From Hysterium pulicare CBS 123377 (Eukaryota; Ascomycota; Dothideomycetes; Hysteriales; Hysteriaceae), in contig AJFK01000446.1 in the NCBI GenBank assembly GCA_000467715.1, forward strand, positions 81,077 through 145,076: a stretch of 64,000 nt of DNA. The letters are read 5' to 3'. A model generated the notes under the pieces. The model was not told where the DNA came from and did no database searches. It worked only from the letters and a program-made list of their open reading frames with translations. Position numbers and translations under genes: made by a program. Numbering within the stretch: position 1 is the stretch's first letter; each line of letters begins with the position of its first letter. Below are positions 35,252 to 48,384 of the stretch, in pieces.

Positions 35252-36754
35252 CTACAAATTCTGCTTCGAGGATCCATGGCTTGATGCTACTGGTGACATT
35301 ACTCCAGGTGGGCGTCGTATCTCGCTGAGTGCGGCCCTTGACTTCACCTCATCGATTCTACCCTTGGAAAGACTTATTCCGGGAACGACCCATTCGCCGC
35401 AGCTACACTGCATCCCTTGCCAGGCGTACTTGCCAACATTGGTATGGCATTTGGGACATTCGAGACGACCGTCTAACTTGCCCTGTTCAAGCTCCGTGCG
35501 CATCCACGACAGGGGATCCAAGAAATAATGGGCGCAACCCGAGGAAGGTCGGGTGGAGGATTGCTCCTGAGTCTGGACATTGATAACAGATGGAGAAAGG
35601 TGTGAGACAAGATATTGTGACGTTGCAAGCGGTCGTCTGCAACGTGTAAGCGCTCTGTGGGGCGGTGATATACGAAGAATGGAGTAATGTGACATTAAGG
35701 AAACAACGGTCTTTTCCGAGAAAATGTGGCATACCTGCATTTGCGACATCGTAGTTCATAATCAGACGCTTGTTCAGAGACATGCTCGTCTTCGAATCGA
35801 ATCTTGTCCGCTTCTGGAGCTTGACCGCATGCTCGGCTCAACTCAACCTCACGTTGGTAGACCCAGCGTTGGTAGGCTGGAGACTCTTCAACACTCCCAG
35901 GGGTCCTCATCTCTCCCCATAATTTCAATTGAGACATGAACCCTTGGTTCGGTTCACATAAAGAACGAGCTTGGCGAATGTGTGTCAACGCCTGCGAGGG
36001 ACTGATGTTGTGCTTCTGCATTAAATAAGCGATGACACATGTGGCCGACCGGGATTTTCCCATGGCACTAAAACAGCTGTTAGCATGGCCATCTTGAAAT
36101 GACTGGCTTTGAGCTGCTTCAGAATTTGCAGTGGCAAACGAGCGGTGTGTAAAGCGGGAGAGATTGTCGAAATGAGGAAAATGGGGTTGAAAAGGAAGGC
36201 ATATCGACGGCACAGTGACAGATTGACAGAGAAAAAGAATGACGACGCGTGGACACGACGTATTGCCTCGGGCAATTGGTTAACACGCCAATGTTGAAGA
36301 TGGCGAAACTGCTAAGAATGGGGATTTGTAGTGGCGATCGCAAGTTGCTATGCAAAGTTCAGCTCGGCCGGGATGATTACTCACCAGTGAACAAGTACGC
36401 CGCCGCCACCATCAAGTCCATCTTGAATGAATTTATTTGTGGCAGGGAAGTGTTCGAGTAGGTTTTCATCCTCTACATCGTCGACTTCGACGACCATGTG
36501 CTTGAATGGCTTGAACAGCTCCTGATCGAGCGGCAAGCGGAGCACCGACAACACATGCGTGATCTTAGCCTGCTGGAGCGCGTCGCGCCGGCGCAAGGTG
36601 AACAGCCTATGCAGATGCTCAGCAGTGTTTGACCAAGGAGATTGATGCTAAGCAGGGCTATTTGCGGCCCCTGAGAAGCCCAGGAAAACTCTGCCGTAAC
36701 ATACCCGCCAATATACAACTTCAAATCGCCGGGGACTTTGTCCAGCAAGGCCAT
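35252..36754 (-). CDS. YVH1: YVH1/DUSP12 dual-specificity phosphatase with C-terminal zinc-binding domain
   Basis: Four minus-strand exons (36754-36705, 36606-36385, 36067-35735, 35636-35252) encode about 329 residues, usual for the family. Residues 1-170 are a dual-specificity phosphatase domain with the P-loop HCAMGKSRS at 90-98 (catalytic Cys91). The C-terminal domain has Cys pairs in LRCRKCRRP, ECPKCHT and GMQCSCGEW that would bind zinc. In yeast, Yvh1 is needed for late 60S ribosome maturation, where it releases Mrt4, and that role needs the zinc domain rather than catalysis. Intron 2 is unusually long here (317 nt) and interrupts the codon for Cys91 itself (TG then T). Retention of it would read His-Trp-stop and end the protein at the active site. 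Confidence 0.95.
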
Positions 36755-39555
36755 AGCGGACGGGAAGGGCCTGCAGCAATGTGGAGACTTGATTGCAGAC
36801 TGCGGAGCAGCGACTGAGATTGGGATTGCAAACGTTGGTGTTCGGCCATCGAAGTCTGCCCGAGGTACCAGACTCCTGACTTGACAAATGTGGGCTAAAA
36901 CGTAATCCTTTCAACGGAAATATCGTCTGCTTTGGGACCGCGGGCGAAGGGAGTAAATTGTCACCTGGGCATTCTCGAAGTTGGCGATTCATTCGAGTGA
37001 TTAGTTCAAGGACTACGTCAACACAGCGTACCATTTCCAGGTCTGACTGGCATTCAGCGTGCCCCGGTGAGCTGTTTGTGTTTGACGGGACGCAGCTCAG
37101 CCCTACAACGATTGCGCTGCGCCCCAGCCACTGCACGAGCCTTTGGCACCCCCGCCCTACAGAGATACGAGGGCACGGGAGTAATCTCGACAATAATTGA
37201 TGCCATCTCGATACCCCCAAAGTTATGCTGGCTCCTCCCTTGCTGCTCGTCCGTCTCCACAGCTTCACTTTTGGGGGTCATGATAGCCAGGGAACCGCTC
37301 GATATCTGTCCATTAGCAATCCATCCCCGTCACCTCCTGCAAAAGCTGTCGCATCTGGCTTAGACAGTGGCCGTCGTGGCAGCACGACGAACAAGCCAAG
37401 ATTCTGTCCAGCACCAATGCCGCTCACTCACCTATCTCTGTGAGGAGAGCACCAGGGCAATAGGGCGATCTAGGATGTGGAATCGTGTGTTACTCATGCT
37501 ATTATCTGGGGTAATCCTACCACGTACCACTCTATCTTTGTATTTGGCCGAAGCGTCCTCTGCCACACACACACAGGGGAGCGCTGCTCGGTGATTCCGC
37601 CTGATTGTCCATTATGATTGCACAATACCTCATCGTGCTTCAGCAAGGGCACGACTAACTTCAACCTCGGCAAGGGTGGAGGTGGGCAAAGCACCGCCAC
37701 TGTGTGCCCACATACTCCAGCGCTGGCTACAGTTTTGATTACGGATGTGCACAGCGGCAAGCCAACAGCGGCCCCCTCCCTTATCCTGATGAAACCGTTG
37801 ATAAAATGGCCGCTGGAGCTGCATCGATCAACGGATCAACATTGCAGGACGGAAAGGTGGGGTGTCGCTGTTTGGGCGGAGTTGAAGGGACGGAGATATG
37901 TACACAAGCAGTAAGATACACAATGAAGAGGCTGGCAGAAAGTGTTGAAAGTCCGAGAGGGCGTTCTCAGCCGACAGCAGCACTGTGCTGGACTAGCCCT
38001 AGCGGTAAGGCTGAAGGTGCTCCTGATTCTGAGAGGTCGCAGGCCCCTACCGCTGCCCTACCCTCCCGCTACCCGCTGTTCCGGCCTAGCATCATGTCCG
38101 CTTTGATGTCGGCGTCTTTTGGTGCGGAGGACTGCAGACACGCTGCATCAGAGACACTGCAGGACAGCTCTTCAGTTGTCAGATCCCCGTGGTCGCTGCT
38201 GCTCACCAGGTCGTCTGTACGTCGTGTCTGCGCATTTTGCCTGCTGTATGTAACTGTCTGGTCATCCAATCCATCGGCCTCGTTCGCCGTTGGCCGTTGG
38301 CTCGACGTCTGACGTCGTAGATCGCCTTGCCGGACGAATATCTTATGAAAAACGGTGTGTGCAGGGCTGGCGGATGAGCGGGCTGCCACCAGCCTTTTTA
38401 GATTGATTGCTCCCTATAGACGCAGTTGGGCTTAGTGAGCCTGTCCCACGCTCTCGGGGACTTGCTACCTCAGTGCTCTCTTGTCACCTTGAACCCGTGC
38501 CGATGATCTCGAGCTGTGCGGCCGAGTATCGGTTCGACGGTGAATGTGCCCTCGCCTTGTGCTGCTGGTCGCGCGAAGGTCATTGGAGGCAGAGGATTCG
38601 TTGGCCCTGCGAGCATTCTGCACGTCTTCTGGAAAGCCTGAGCCGATGGGGTGGTTCTCGAGTAAGTGCTGCCATCTCCAAACAAGCTGGGACCAGACAA
38701 CCCCTGTGTCTGCTGCCGCACTCTAGCAGGTCGTTCGGTGGAGACTACGTCGGCCAATAGTCCCGTCCGCTTTCAAACGGGGTCCCTACTCGCCGCCTTC
38801 TCGCACGGTTCGACATTTTGTATGCTAAGGATGCCCTCCTCCCCCGTTGGAGGAGCTCTTCTCTCTGCATTCCAAACTTCCTGGCCCTCTGTGGACCGTC
38901 TTTTCTCTTCACTCCAGTGCCCTGGACTCATGCCCACGACTGGCGCTGCACTCTCTGCTGCTTCTTGCCTCCTTGATTCTCCCTCCCTCTGCGGCAATCT
39001 TGCACGACGTCGCCCAGTCGGTCCCCGAGAGCATCGCCCCAGTTCGTTCTGTCCTCGAATGGCCTGTGGTATTACCATGTGCCGCGCACAAACAGCTCCA
39101 ACGACGGCCAAAATTATATGAACCAGCGAGACGCGCAATTCGCTTTCGCATTGTGTTTGCGTGGCTGTGCAGCCCTAGTACGGTCTTTTTCAGCTGCGGA
39201 CCCTCTTGAACGGGCCTCAGCCTGAAGTTGCCTCAAACGACGTAGGGCTGAAAGGTTGTTTTTGTACTAACGCCCCACGGGTTGACCAGTATCACCATCA
39301 CGATTCCTCCCCTACCAACGCACAACGCTGGTAGTCGCGCTGTATAGACGCAACGCGTTGCATTCCAGCACCCATCCAAAACACAGTAGCCCGAACATCG
39401 ACCAATTCCCTGTCTGTTTCGGGCTCTCCGTGGCTGGCTGGCTAGCTGCTCGAGCCTAAGCGCTGAGCGTAGACTACAATATTGTTGCCACATTGGGACG
39501 ATTGCTGTGACCAGACTCAACTCAGCTGGTGGCAAGCTCTGCACCCCTAATCACC
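36755..39555. promoter_or_regulatory. Long GC-rich divergent region YVH1/C2H2 gene
   Basis: About 2.8 kb between divergent starts. Overlapping open frames occur on both strands, but none resembles a protein family and their composition (Ser, Arg, Ala, Pro) follows GC content. A CACACACACACA run lies near 37563-37575. Much of the right half is probably promoter and long 5' leader of the zinc-finger gene at 39556, a common layout for fungal transcription factors. Confidence 0.4.
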
Positions 39556-41762
39556 ATGTCGTACGCGACGTCGACGCCGTCCATACGCATATATGACTCT
39601 GGCTCTGGGGCTCTCCACAGTCGGAACCCGCTACCGCGCCGCCCATCATACCAGAGCGCACCAGGAGTTCCTATGGCCATCCCAAACGCTCGAGAAGCTC
39701 CGCCACCGCCCTTGCCTCCTCCGCGTTACGTTGACATCAGCGAGGGACAGGATCCCGGCTGGCAGTGGGGTAACACACCGGGCTTGAATAGTCCAGGTTT
39801 CGGGAAAGCTGCTCCTCTGAAGGAAGGTTCGAGCTTACTCGGTGGGAGGAGAGAAAGCGGTCAACTGCCGCGGGACAGACCGGATGAACATGGCGAACAT
39901 GGCGGGTATGGGCTTGAGAGGCGGCGGGAGAGCACATCCAAGTCTTTCGATGCGGATGCTCCTATGACAGACAGTGACGACGATCGTCAGGTTCTGGTGC
40001 GCCCAACACTGGCGAATCACAGGTGAGAACTGCATTTTCTTCAGGAACGCCCCTTGCTTTGGGAAAATTTGGATCGTCACTTGAAGGCTGCACAGCTTTA
40101 TTGTCAGTTATGCTTATTGCCATGACGATTCTGGAGGCTGACCATCGACATCATGTCCAACCACAGGCTCACGAGCGAAAATCAATTGGGCCAGAGATCT
40201 CTCGAGAACTCGTCGCAAGCATACGATCAGAAGCTTCTCTCTAAAATTGGAGGTCCCAATACGCAGACCTCGACGACCGCTCCTGCCACATCGTTCAGCA
40301 AGCTCAATGGGCAATTAAAACCACTCTCCGTTCCTGAACGGCTGTATCCTTCTCTAGATTCGCCTATCTCTCGGTGGACTCCCTCGGGAGCCGTGTCACC
40401 TGGGCATTCGGGTTTCCGCAGCCCGGTGTTTGACCCCGGGTCGGTTGACAACCATCCTCGAAGATTCGGGAGCATGTCAACAATCGAGGACAGTGCATCT
40501 TCACAACATCATCGCGGGAGCTACGACCACAGCATTTTCTCGGATTCAGAGTTCGCCATGGAGGAAAATGGCATGCGCGACCTCAACATCAACGACCGCA
40601 GCCCGTCGGGCTCAGATGAATACCAAGCAGGACCCAAAGCAGGCCTGAAGCGACGCGCATCCTCTCCGCCGTCGGAAGCTGCCCGCGAGGATCGGCCGAC
40701 GGTTGGTGGCGGCGGCAATGACTTGTATCACCGGCGCTCGGCGCAAATGCTAGTCAGCCGAAACTCACCGGTGTCACGCTTCCATGCCAACCAAGGCTCG
40801 CTTTCTTCAGCCTCATCGCTAAGCCAACGGACGGGCTCATTTGCATCGTCGTACGGCCTGTCGACGGCGAGCACTGCAACAAGCTACAGCGGTGAGCAGC
40901 GACTCTCGCCGAGCGCATTATCTCCTTCGGCGGAAGCGGAATTAGGTCCCGTCTCGCCATATGCAGCTAGCAGGTCTCTTAATCCCAGTCCGCGTGGTTC
41001 CTTGTCGAGACCACACCACCAGCGCGGCCCCTCAGAGATCGAACCTCCACAAAACCGCAAAATGTCTGCGGACAGTGCAGTCCACTCGAGGCAGAACAGT
41101 GTCACCGGCCGCATTCAAGGCTCGTTCATTTGCGAGTGCTGTCCCAAGAAGCCGAAGAAATTCGACAGCGAGGAAGAATTACGGTAAGCTGCAGGCGCTG
41201 GTTTCCCCGCCTCGCTGCATGCAATAGGCTGTTTGCACGCGGTAAGCTGACTTGCGCCAGACTTCACGAACTCGAGAAGCAGTACACGTGCCAATACTGC
41301 CCGAATCGATTCAAGAACAAAAATGAGGCTGAACGGCACCAAAATTCGCTCCATCTGCGGCGACACTCGTGGTCCTGCGCTGCGTTGGCGGGAGTGCAAG
41401 CGGCATTCCACGCCTCAACAGCCCATCCAGCCTCCGCCGACATTTGCGGGTATTGCGGTGAGGAGTTCCCGAATCCTCCAAACTGGAACGCGCGCTCCGA
41501 GCATTTGAACTCGGTGCACAAATTCGGAGAGTGTAACCAGGGCAAGAAATTCTTCCGCGCCGACCACTTTCGACAACATCTGAAACATAGCCACGCCGGC
41601 ACGAGTGGGAAATGGACCAACATGCTCGAGTATGCATGTATAAAAAATGAACCGCCACCCAAGGAGTGGGTGGGATCGGTGAGCTCCACTGCGGGCTCCG
41701 TAACCGGTCTTGGATCATCCTCGAAACCGGGGGTAATCGACGAAGCGCATGACGAATCATGA
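39556..41762 (+). CDS. C2H2 zinc-finger transcription regulator
   Basis: Three exons (39556-40022, 40167-41183, 41261-41762) encode about 661 residues. The first 480 are disordered, rich in Ser, Pro and Arg, with many SP sites that proline-directed kinases could modify. The zinc-finger part is at the C-terminus. It has a degenerate first module (CECCPKKPKKFDSEEEL), then classical C2H2 units CQYCPNRFKNKNEAERHQ...H and CGYCGEEFPN...HLNSVH, and a fourth unit (ECNQGKKFFRADHFRQHLKHSH) missing one spacing-typical Cys. A conserved GTSGKWTNMLEYACI segment follows. It is likely a nuclear DNA-binding regulator. I recognise this multi-finger arrangement from filamentous ascomycetes but cannot name an orthologue. 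Both introns are phase 2 and the second falls just before LHELEKQYTC, inside the finger region. Confidence 0.88.
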
Positions 41763-44700
41763 GGTGTTTGGCGGCCTTTGAGCGAATTGAGCGTGCATTT
41801 GCAGCATTGGGAGCAGCTGTCCTTGTTTATTTGGTTTTTTCGAGCACATACTCAACTTCAACGAGACATCGTGCAGCATTTGCCCGGCCCAAGGATGGGT
41901 CTTACGATCATCACACGTTTGTTGGAATTTGCATGCTTTCTGTTCCCAGAAAAGTTCTCGACGTTATCGTCTCTACACGCTGATTGGATTTCATATTCCT
42001 CGGAAGCGCATTGCTTTTCGCGTACCTACACTACTACCATCTTGACGATCTTGACGACGGCGTACTTTCCAAACGGGGTTTTCATGTCTCGGAGCTCAAA
42101 GCTCAATGGCGATATCTGGTTGGTTTGGTGCATCGTAGGTGTCAGGCTTTTGAACTGGCCAATTGAGCCCGGTAGTTCTACTTTACTTTTCTTTTTCCTC
42201 TGCCGCAGTTGTCTCAGCACGACAATTATCCACACGGCTGGAACTATATCAAGATCACATAATCGAAAATTGATGAAGTAACCTCGTACGCTCACTACCG
42301 ATAATTTTCGTATTCTCTTAGCAAGACATATTTCTCACCAATCTAACATTTGTATTTCTTCCGCATCGGGTCATCGATGGGCCCGGTGTACCCAATCTCT
42401 GACTCAGCTCTCTTTACGCCTGCTATACGAGTTTCACGGGACAGCAATTCTTTCTCATCAAACAATATCTGTTGAATTAATCCAAAAAAAAACTAAGATT
42501 TTGAGTATTACGGAACTAGCAATCTCCATAGGCCACGGGTGCCGGTCAGCAAAGCTTAGCGCCCGTTATGCTGACGTTACACAACAGGCGCAAATGAAAG
42601 TGTCTCACATTTCAAATACCCAATTCACCACACAGGACTTCAAAGACCTGAAGGAAGCGGATAGCTATCCATCAAAGCCAGATCATGCATCAGGTGTCCG
42701 CTTCATCACACAACCCTCGTATCTTCAGCGCGCCACGCCCGGCCAGCCGCGCGCTACACCGGAAGGAAAAGGGGTCTGAATAACGCTCAGAATCACTAGC
42801 GCTTATGCATAGTAGTGTATGTCTCACATTTCAGTTTTTTCCTACCGTGACTGTTCACCGTCCACCTTACGTCGTCCTCGTTGCCATGTCGCTAAGGTGT
42901 AGATCCGGCCCAGCACGCCGTCGGCTCCTCGTTGTCTTCATTTTTCCCACTAACGCTGTTTCGTTTCCCCACAAGATTACTCACATACCAAGACTTACGA
43001 GGTCGTATTCTGTCACTCTTAATGAGCTGGGTCTCTGAACGATTCGGCTTTCCTTGCTAAGGTGTTATGGAAGCATCATGTCATTAGATACGCTCGGTAA
43101 ACCCTCCTAATCAGGTCTCAACAGGCGAAGAGAGGCACAGCAACGCACGTCCTGCGGGAGTGTCCCCACAGGATGGGAAACGCGCATCTTATCGAAATCC
43201 TCCTATATCTGACTGCTCTTTGTAACAAACAAGGGAACCGGATCAGGAAAAGTAATCGCCGACCAGACCCGCTAATCATGATCAATATAAGGCAGTCGTT
43301 CCGCTCGCTGCGCTGTGGATTCAGTTTCAAGACGGACGCGGGAGGGAACCTAGAACATCTCTGCTGATTAAGAAGAGGATCGTGAACCGCTCGGGATCAA
43401 ATCTCTTTGCCTGAATCACATCACGGGAGACGTGGGGTGGACTGTAGGATCTGAGCGTGACATCGCCGCCTTGCACATTTACTTCCCCTTCCGGAAGGGG
43501 GCCTCCTTATACATTACTTTTTGCCCCGTCCTCCGTTTCCATGCCATCGGGTCCGTCACGGCTCGCATCCTTCTATGGTTCCTCGGACGGACTTTTAAAA
43601 AGGCGAACGAGGCGCACGAGGGGTTGTTTCGGCAAGCCGTCAGACGGCACGCCTCATTCTTTTCTGAACCAGCCAGTGTAATTTCTCTCGCCATCTTTGC
43701 CTAATTGCTCGCCGCTCAACCCCACAATCTGTCAGATTGCTTAGCCTCAGATCTCGGATGCAACAGGGCGGGTTTGTTGCTTGGCTGATGACGAGAGAGA
43801 GGCCCGAACTTGGTTTTGGTGTTTGTTGCTTTAGTTACCAGAGTAGGGAAGCGGATCTATCGCTATGCGGTATGTTCGTGAGGCTGGGGTCACTGCTGTT
43901 GCGGAAGGTTTCGGGTGGACTGAGAGATAGGGGGGAGCGCTGAATCGGCGTGACTGGAGGAGTCGTTTCCGCCTTTGTAGCCGGGCGAAGAAGATTACTA
44001 TCTTAGAAAGTATGCACGATTTGTCTTGAGCAAAACGAATGAAGAACATATCCGATTGCGACGAAAGCATTGCAAGGCTCGTCGATTCTAAAACGAAGAA
44101 GACCAAAACTTCTCTCAACATTAGATATCCTGTCGAAAAAAAATTATAGATCAGTTCTCTCCGTACTATCACTACTACGACTTCCAAAAAGGTTTCGAAC
44201 CTCGAACTAGCACAAGTTACTTAATAACCAATATTCAGGCTTCTAATCCATCACAATCTGCGACTCCGGAAGAATTAACATCTAAGGCCACCGGGTATAC
44301 TTCCCAACTCTCAAGTTCTCCCCAAACGTATAGTCTTCCTAATCAGGCAAGCAATCTTTCAAAGCAAGCAAGGGACAGTGTTGGAGCTGCAATGGCACAG
44401 GGGGACCCCAGGCCAGTGCCGGCGGAAACAATTGGCTGGTCGGCGAGACCGAGGCCAGAAGGATCTTTTGTTCTTCCCTTTTTCTCTAGTTGGAGGACTC
44501 GGGGTTGAGACTTATAGACTAGGTTGTTTGGGTATGGTTTCTCCTCTTGGTTTGGGTACCATGGAGTTATTGTACTCGGTGTAATAGGGCGTCGGGTGAT
44601 ATGGTGATATCAACCTACTTTGCTGATTCGGGGTCCCTTGTTTTCTCGTTTTGATCTCCTTTTTGATCCCGAGGTTCGGGACCGAGAATGAAGGAAGGAA

Positions 44701-47253
44701 GGAAGCAGAAAGGTATGACGTTTTGGAATCTTGATTCCTTAGGTCGGAGTGGGCCTTTGCGTGCTGGCTGATGCGTAGGACTAGGGTGGAGAAGGGAGCG
44801 GAAGGATTGCGGTGCCGTTCCATGTCATCCTTCCGCTGGGCACGTGCTTTTCCATGGTCCACGGGCTTTCCGGGGCGATGGATAGGGAATTAGCAATTGT
44901 TTTGGATAATCATAGTTGTCGGTGAAGGAAGGAGTAATGGGAAGCAATGATGTTGTGTGAGTGAATGTACCCTGCCGCGAGGTTGAGTGGAAAATCCAGC
45001 CTCGTGCAATTAGGGCCAGTTCCGAGTTGATGCCTCGGTCATTGGCCAATGACGCTTGACGTTCAACTATGTGGGTCGCCATCACCATCTCCTTTGCTGA
45101 AACTCAGCTTATCAGAATCCAGAGATGGGCATTTCGATTTCGGATTGGTGGAGATTCGTGATATAGATTTGCGCGTTCGACATACATTAGCGAGCTGTTC
45201 GCCACATCCTAGCGAACTACTGGAAGATGAGTAAAGTTGGAAGAGACGAGTAAGGACGCGAAGATGGATGATTCAATGATCTCGATTAAAAAAGAAAGCT
45301 TTTGGTCGTATGCCTTTGGTGAAGGTTTCCGGACCAACTAACAATAGGTTGTTGCGCCGCAATGTGGCTGCCATTCTTGAACTAAGGCTAGCCTAAGAAA
45401 GCCACAGCATTGCCAATACTCGTGTGCTGCTTTGGCTTTCGAGAAGTTTCAGAGCTCCTTAGCTCCTATCGTATCTGAACTTCAAGCTTACCGGTCCTTC
45501 CACTTAATCACGAGCTGGTGGATCGATCATATGGAAGTCTCGTCGGACGGTTTCCCTTCTTTCTTATGACCAAGATGATATCGGAGAGAGGAGGATTAGA
45601 GCCTCGCCGAAGAAGATTGGTGCCGAGTGGTGGTTGCTACCCGAGACATTGGTGGTCGGAAGATTGCCTTGCTGGACTTAACTGCTCGCATTTTGAAGAT
45701 AGCTTAGAGTGCATAATTGGATTTGGAGCCTGATACAGAGCAACTCTGCATATGCTATAGGAGGACATCTCGCTCAAGACCATGGGTTCAGCTCATCGAC
45801 ATTCGGATAACCAGACCCATGCTCCTTTTTCTTGCTCTTACAGTATTCAGCCATACTTCTGGCCACTGAGAGGTTGGTTTAGGGATGGACTATCGATGTG
45901 ATATTCTCATAGAGTGAGCGCCATCTCTGGGATGCAGCCGGCTGAAGTTTGTTCAGGGTGTTCTGCACAGATAATCATTTTCGGAAAGTAAATTGGATGC
46001 ATAGATAGATGGTGGAGAAACGTGGTATCAATGTAGTCGTTGATGGTTCGTAAACACTTCCCGCCCGTGGCAGTGGTGGGGTTTGTGAAGGAGGCATTGG
46101 ACGAACAGCATCTGAGAAGCGTCCGATGGCTGTCTTCGTTCACTTTTGTTTGGTGGAATTTGTTACCGTGTCATGCCAGTGTTGCTGGCCATGCTTCATG
46201 CAAATGAGCCTTGCATCGGATGTCAAAACGACATCCGTAGTATCGTTGATTGGGCTGCATGTATGACCATGCTTCCTATCGTGGCTAGCATCTCATGGGC
46301 GGTGAAGGCATTTGGTGGATTGAGAAGCGCTAAGAAACAGCAGCAGAAGCAAGACCAAGAGGGCGTTGCCAGGAGCTTCCCTCACCAACGGCCTTTATGG
46401 CATCATCAAATCAGGCAAGCCGCGAAGCTCATCTCGACTCGAAACTGCTCAGGCGGTACATGCATTCCTGATCCGAATGAGCCTGCTGTCGATAGAGTCA
46501 TCGCGGGGGATCACTACTTGATACTATCCTCGGGTAAACCTCATGATGTGTGGGGTGCTCCAAGTCAGACAAACGTAGTCGGAAAGACTGCACGACAGTC
46601 GGACTTTCACGCGTGATCCGACTGACGATAGTTAAGAACGACTTCTCGGTGATGGTGAGAAAGCGGGGATTGCGGCAGAAGCATTTCAAGATGAAGTAAG
46701 CTACGAGCCTACGATGCTGATACGCTGTTGTTGGGGTACTCTGGCAGACCCCAAAGTTAGGTTCAGCCCGATATTCTGCATGCTTGAAAGGAACAATCCC
46801 TTTGGAGTTTCATGAACGGGTCCTTTCGAGGATAGCTAACTTTGTTACGGAGTATGGCTTGCATATTGCTCCTCAAACGAGGTCAGGAAAGTCGTCTGAC
46901 TCGTTTTCTTATTGCTTTTTCCACTAAAATAATTAATACTCAAGTATGTGGGACCCAATTCTGCACTACTGGGAAGAGACAGCTCAGATCCATTTTTATA
47001 CCGTAGCACCTGATACCTTCCGTCAGCAAGCCTCATCGTCGGTCGCTAAATGCTGACTGCAGGTTCGCATCCTTCACGATAACTGTTTAGGGCTGGCGGT
47101 AGCAATCGGATCATCGGCTGGCCAATGCAATAAAAGCAGGGCGAACTGCCGCCAAGATCGTTACCGCGCGCGCCCCGCCATGAAGAGGCTAATTGTGAAT
47201 GTCCAGTGAGAACACAGCCCAAAAGTTGCACAGTGAATGGGAATAATGAGAAC
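41763..47253. other. 5.5-kb gene-poor region
   Basis: No frame is long or protein-like enough to call. A LINE-like scrap near 43119-43367 is listed separately. From about 45500 to 46700 there are moderate open frames on both strands with no recognised motif. No tRNA genes were found. The composition is mixed, not strongly AT-rich, so it is not an obvious RIP island. Confidence 0.4.
43107..43367 (+). mobile_element. Possible 3'-end relic of a Tad-like LINE retrotransposon
   Basis: One frame reads KRGTATHVLRECPHRMGNAHL and continues for about 60 residues. The THVLRECP pattern resembles the HxLxxCP motif near the C-terminus of fungal non-LTR reverse transcriptase proteins. The frame is closed by a stop just upstream, and no reverse transcriptase or RNase H core is visible nearby. 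This is weak similarity over a short span and may be chance. Confidence 0.22.
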
Positions 47254-47965
47254 TCAAAGATCGCCGCTAGGTACAGACGGGAAAACCGCAGGATTCTTTA
47301 GCCGCTCGCGATTGCGTTTGGCAGCCTCAGCGTTACGAATGCGATCTATCCGCATCTGATAGAAGTTCCTGGTTGAATGAGGTGAGCAGCTCCGTAGAGG
47401 AAAAGACAGAGGAATACACATACTTTTGGAGCGAATAGATGCGGGGTCCCTCATCAGGTTTTGGCTCATCTTTGGACTTCGATAGCTCTTTAATCTAGGA
47501 GAAATACTTCATGAGCAGTCTTATCAAACGTTGGGTAGTTGATTACCTTTTCATTCTTTTTATTTTCATCTTCTTTGTCCTCTTCCTCGTCCTTCTTTTT
47601 GGAATCTTTATCTTTGTCTTTAGCTTTCTCCTTACGTTTCTCCTTTTTCCGCTTCTGCTTCTCTTCGTATTCGCGCTTCACACTTTCAATCTCACGGTCA
47701 AGCTCTTCCTTCTTTTTCTTTTCTGCCGCAGCAGCTACTTCATCTTCATCGGCGCGACAGAAACCCCTATCTTTCAAATGACCGGCACAGATATAGAAGA
47801 AATCCTACCACGGCATGAGCCCCGGCATGTCGACTTGAGAACCAGGGGTCGTACCTTACTATCTGGCGTGATTAGAACACTCGTTGATGGCTTGTAACAT
47901 ATCCAACAAGCTTTTGCCGACGCCTCCGCGACTCGACGGTGATGCCAGACATTCGGCAGTGACAT
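47254..47965 (-). CDS. VFA1: Vps4-associated protein 1 (Vfa1) homologue
   Basis: Four minus-strand exons (47965-47855, 47804-47547, 47494-47424, 47368-47254) encode 184 residues. The N-terminus holds a zinc-finger-like arrangement: CWIC at 20-23, then C43, H46 and C53 in YICAGHLKDRGFC. A highly charged Lys/Glu/Asp coiled-coil tract (about 55-125, KKKKEELDREIESVKREYEEK) follows. The C-terminus is NFYQMRIDRIRNAEAAKR onward, where the family binds the Vps4 MIT domain. Yeast Vfa1 is an endosomal protein that binds the ESCRT-disassembly ATPase Vps4 and modulates it. The frame is split by three short introns (50, 52 and 55 nt). The ATG at 47965 is chosen because MSLPNVWHHR matches the family start; the frame is open 16 codons further up. 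Confidence 0.9.
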
Positions 47966-48384
47966 TTTACGCTCCTTGGGCGGTTCTGTTGGGCACAATG
48001 CTGGTAAATACAAGGCAATTCATATCCTGTTCCTGCGAGGGTCGGGGATGATGACAGAAGTCGGCCCGACTGAGAGACGGAATAAATAATCCCCGTCCGT
48101 GGGTAAATAACCGAAAGAAATATACATTTCGGGTTGTAATGTTTACCGCATTGAGAAACACTAAAGGTTGATGAATGTATTCCTCTGTCTCAACTCTGGT
48201 GAATAGGAGCCAGAAATGTTCATTAACATTACTGATTGTGTTTTAACCAAAATAAGAGCTATATTGACTACAATAGTAGGTGAAAATTCGATGGACCTTC
48301 CCAGCGTTCTTAAGGTATGATAGAAAAGATTCATCGCCGCGTATGCAAAATCCGAAATCTACTGGGGCTAGGTATCGTTAGACC
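47966..48384. other. Intergenic region VFA1/orphan gene
   Basis: About 420 bp, AT-rich, no gene seen. Contains the VFA1 promoter and the 3' flank of the next minus-strand gene. Confidence 0.45.

Noticed and set aside
36648-37268. 206-codon minus-strand frame overlapping the YVH1 first exon
   Set aside because: It overlaps the YVH1 start and intron 1 in another frame and has no protein-like features.
37704-38312. 202-codon plus-strand frame in the YVH1/C2H2 intergenic region
   Set aside because: Composition tracks GC content, no domain is visible, and competing frames exist on the other strand; more likely leader sequence.
47511-47897. 128-codon plus-strand Phe/Leu-rich frame resembling a membrane protein
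   Set aside because: It is the antisense shadow of the Lys/Glu-rich coiled coil of VFA1.
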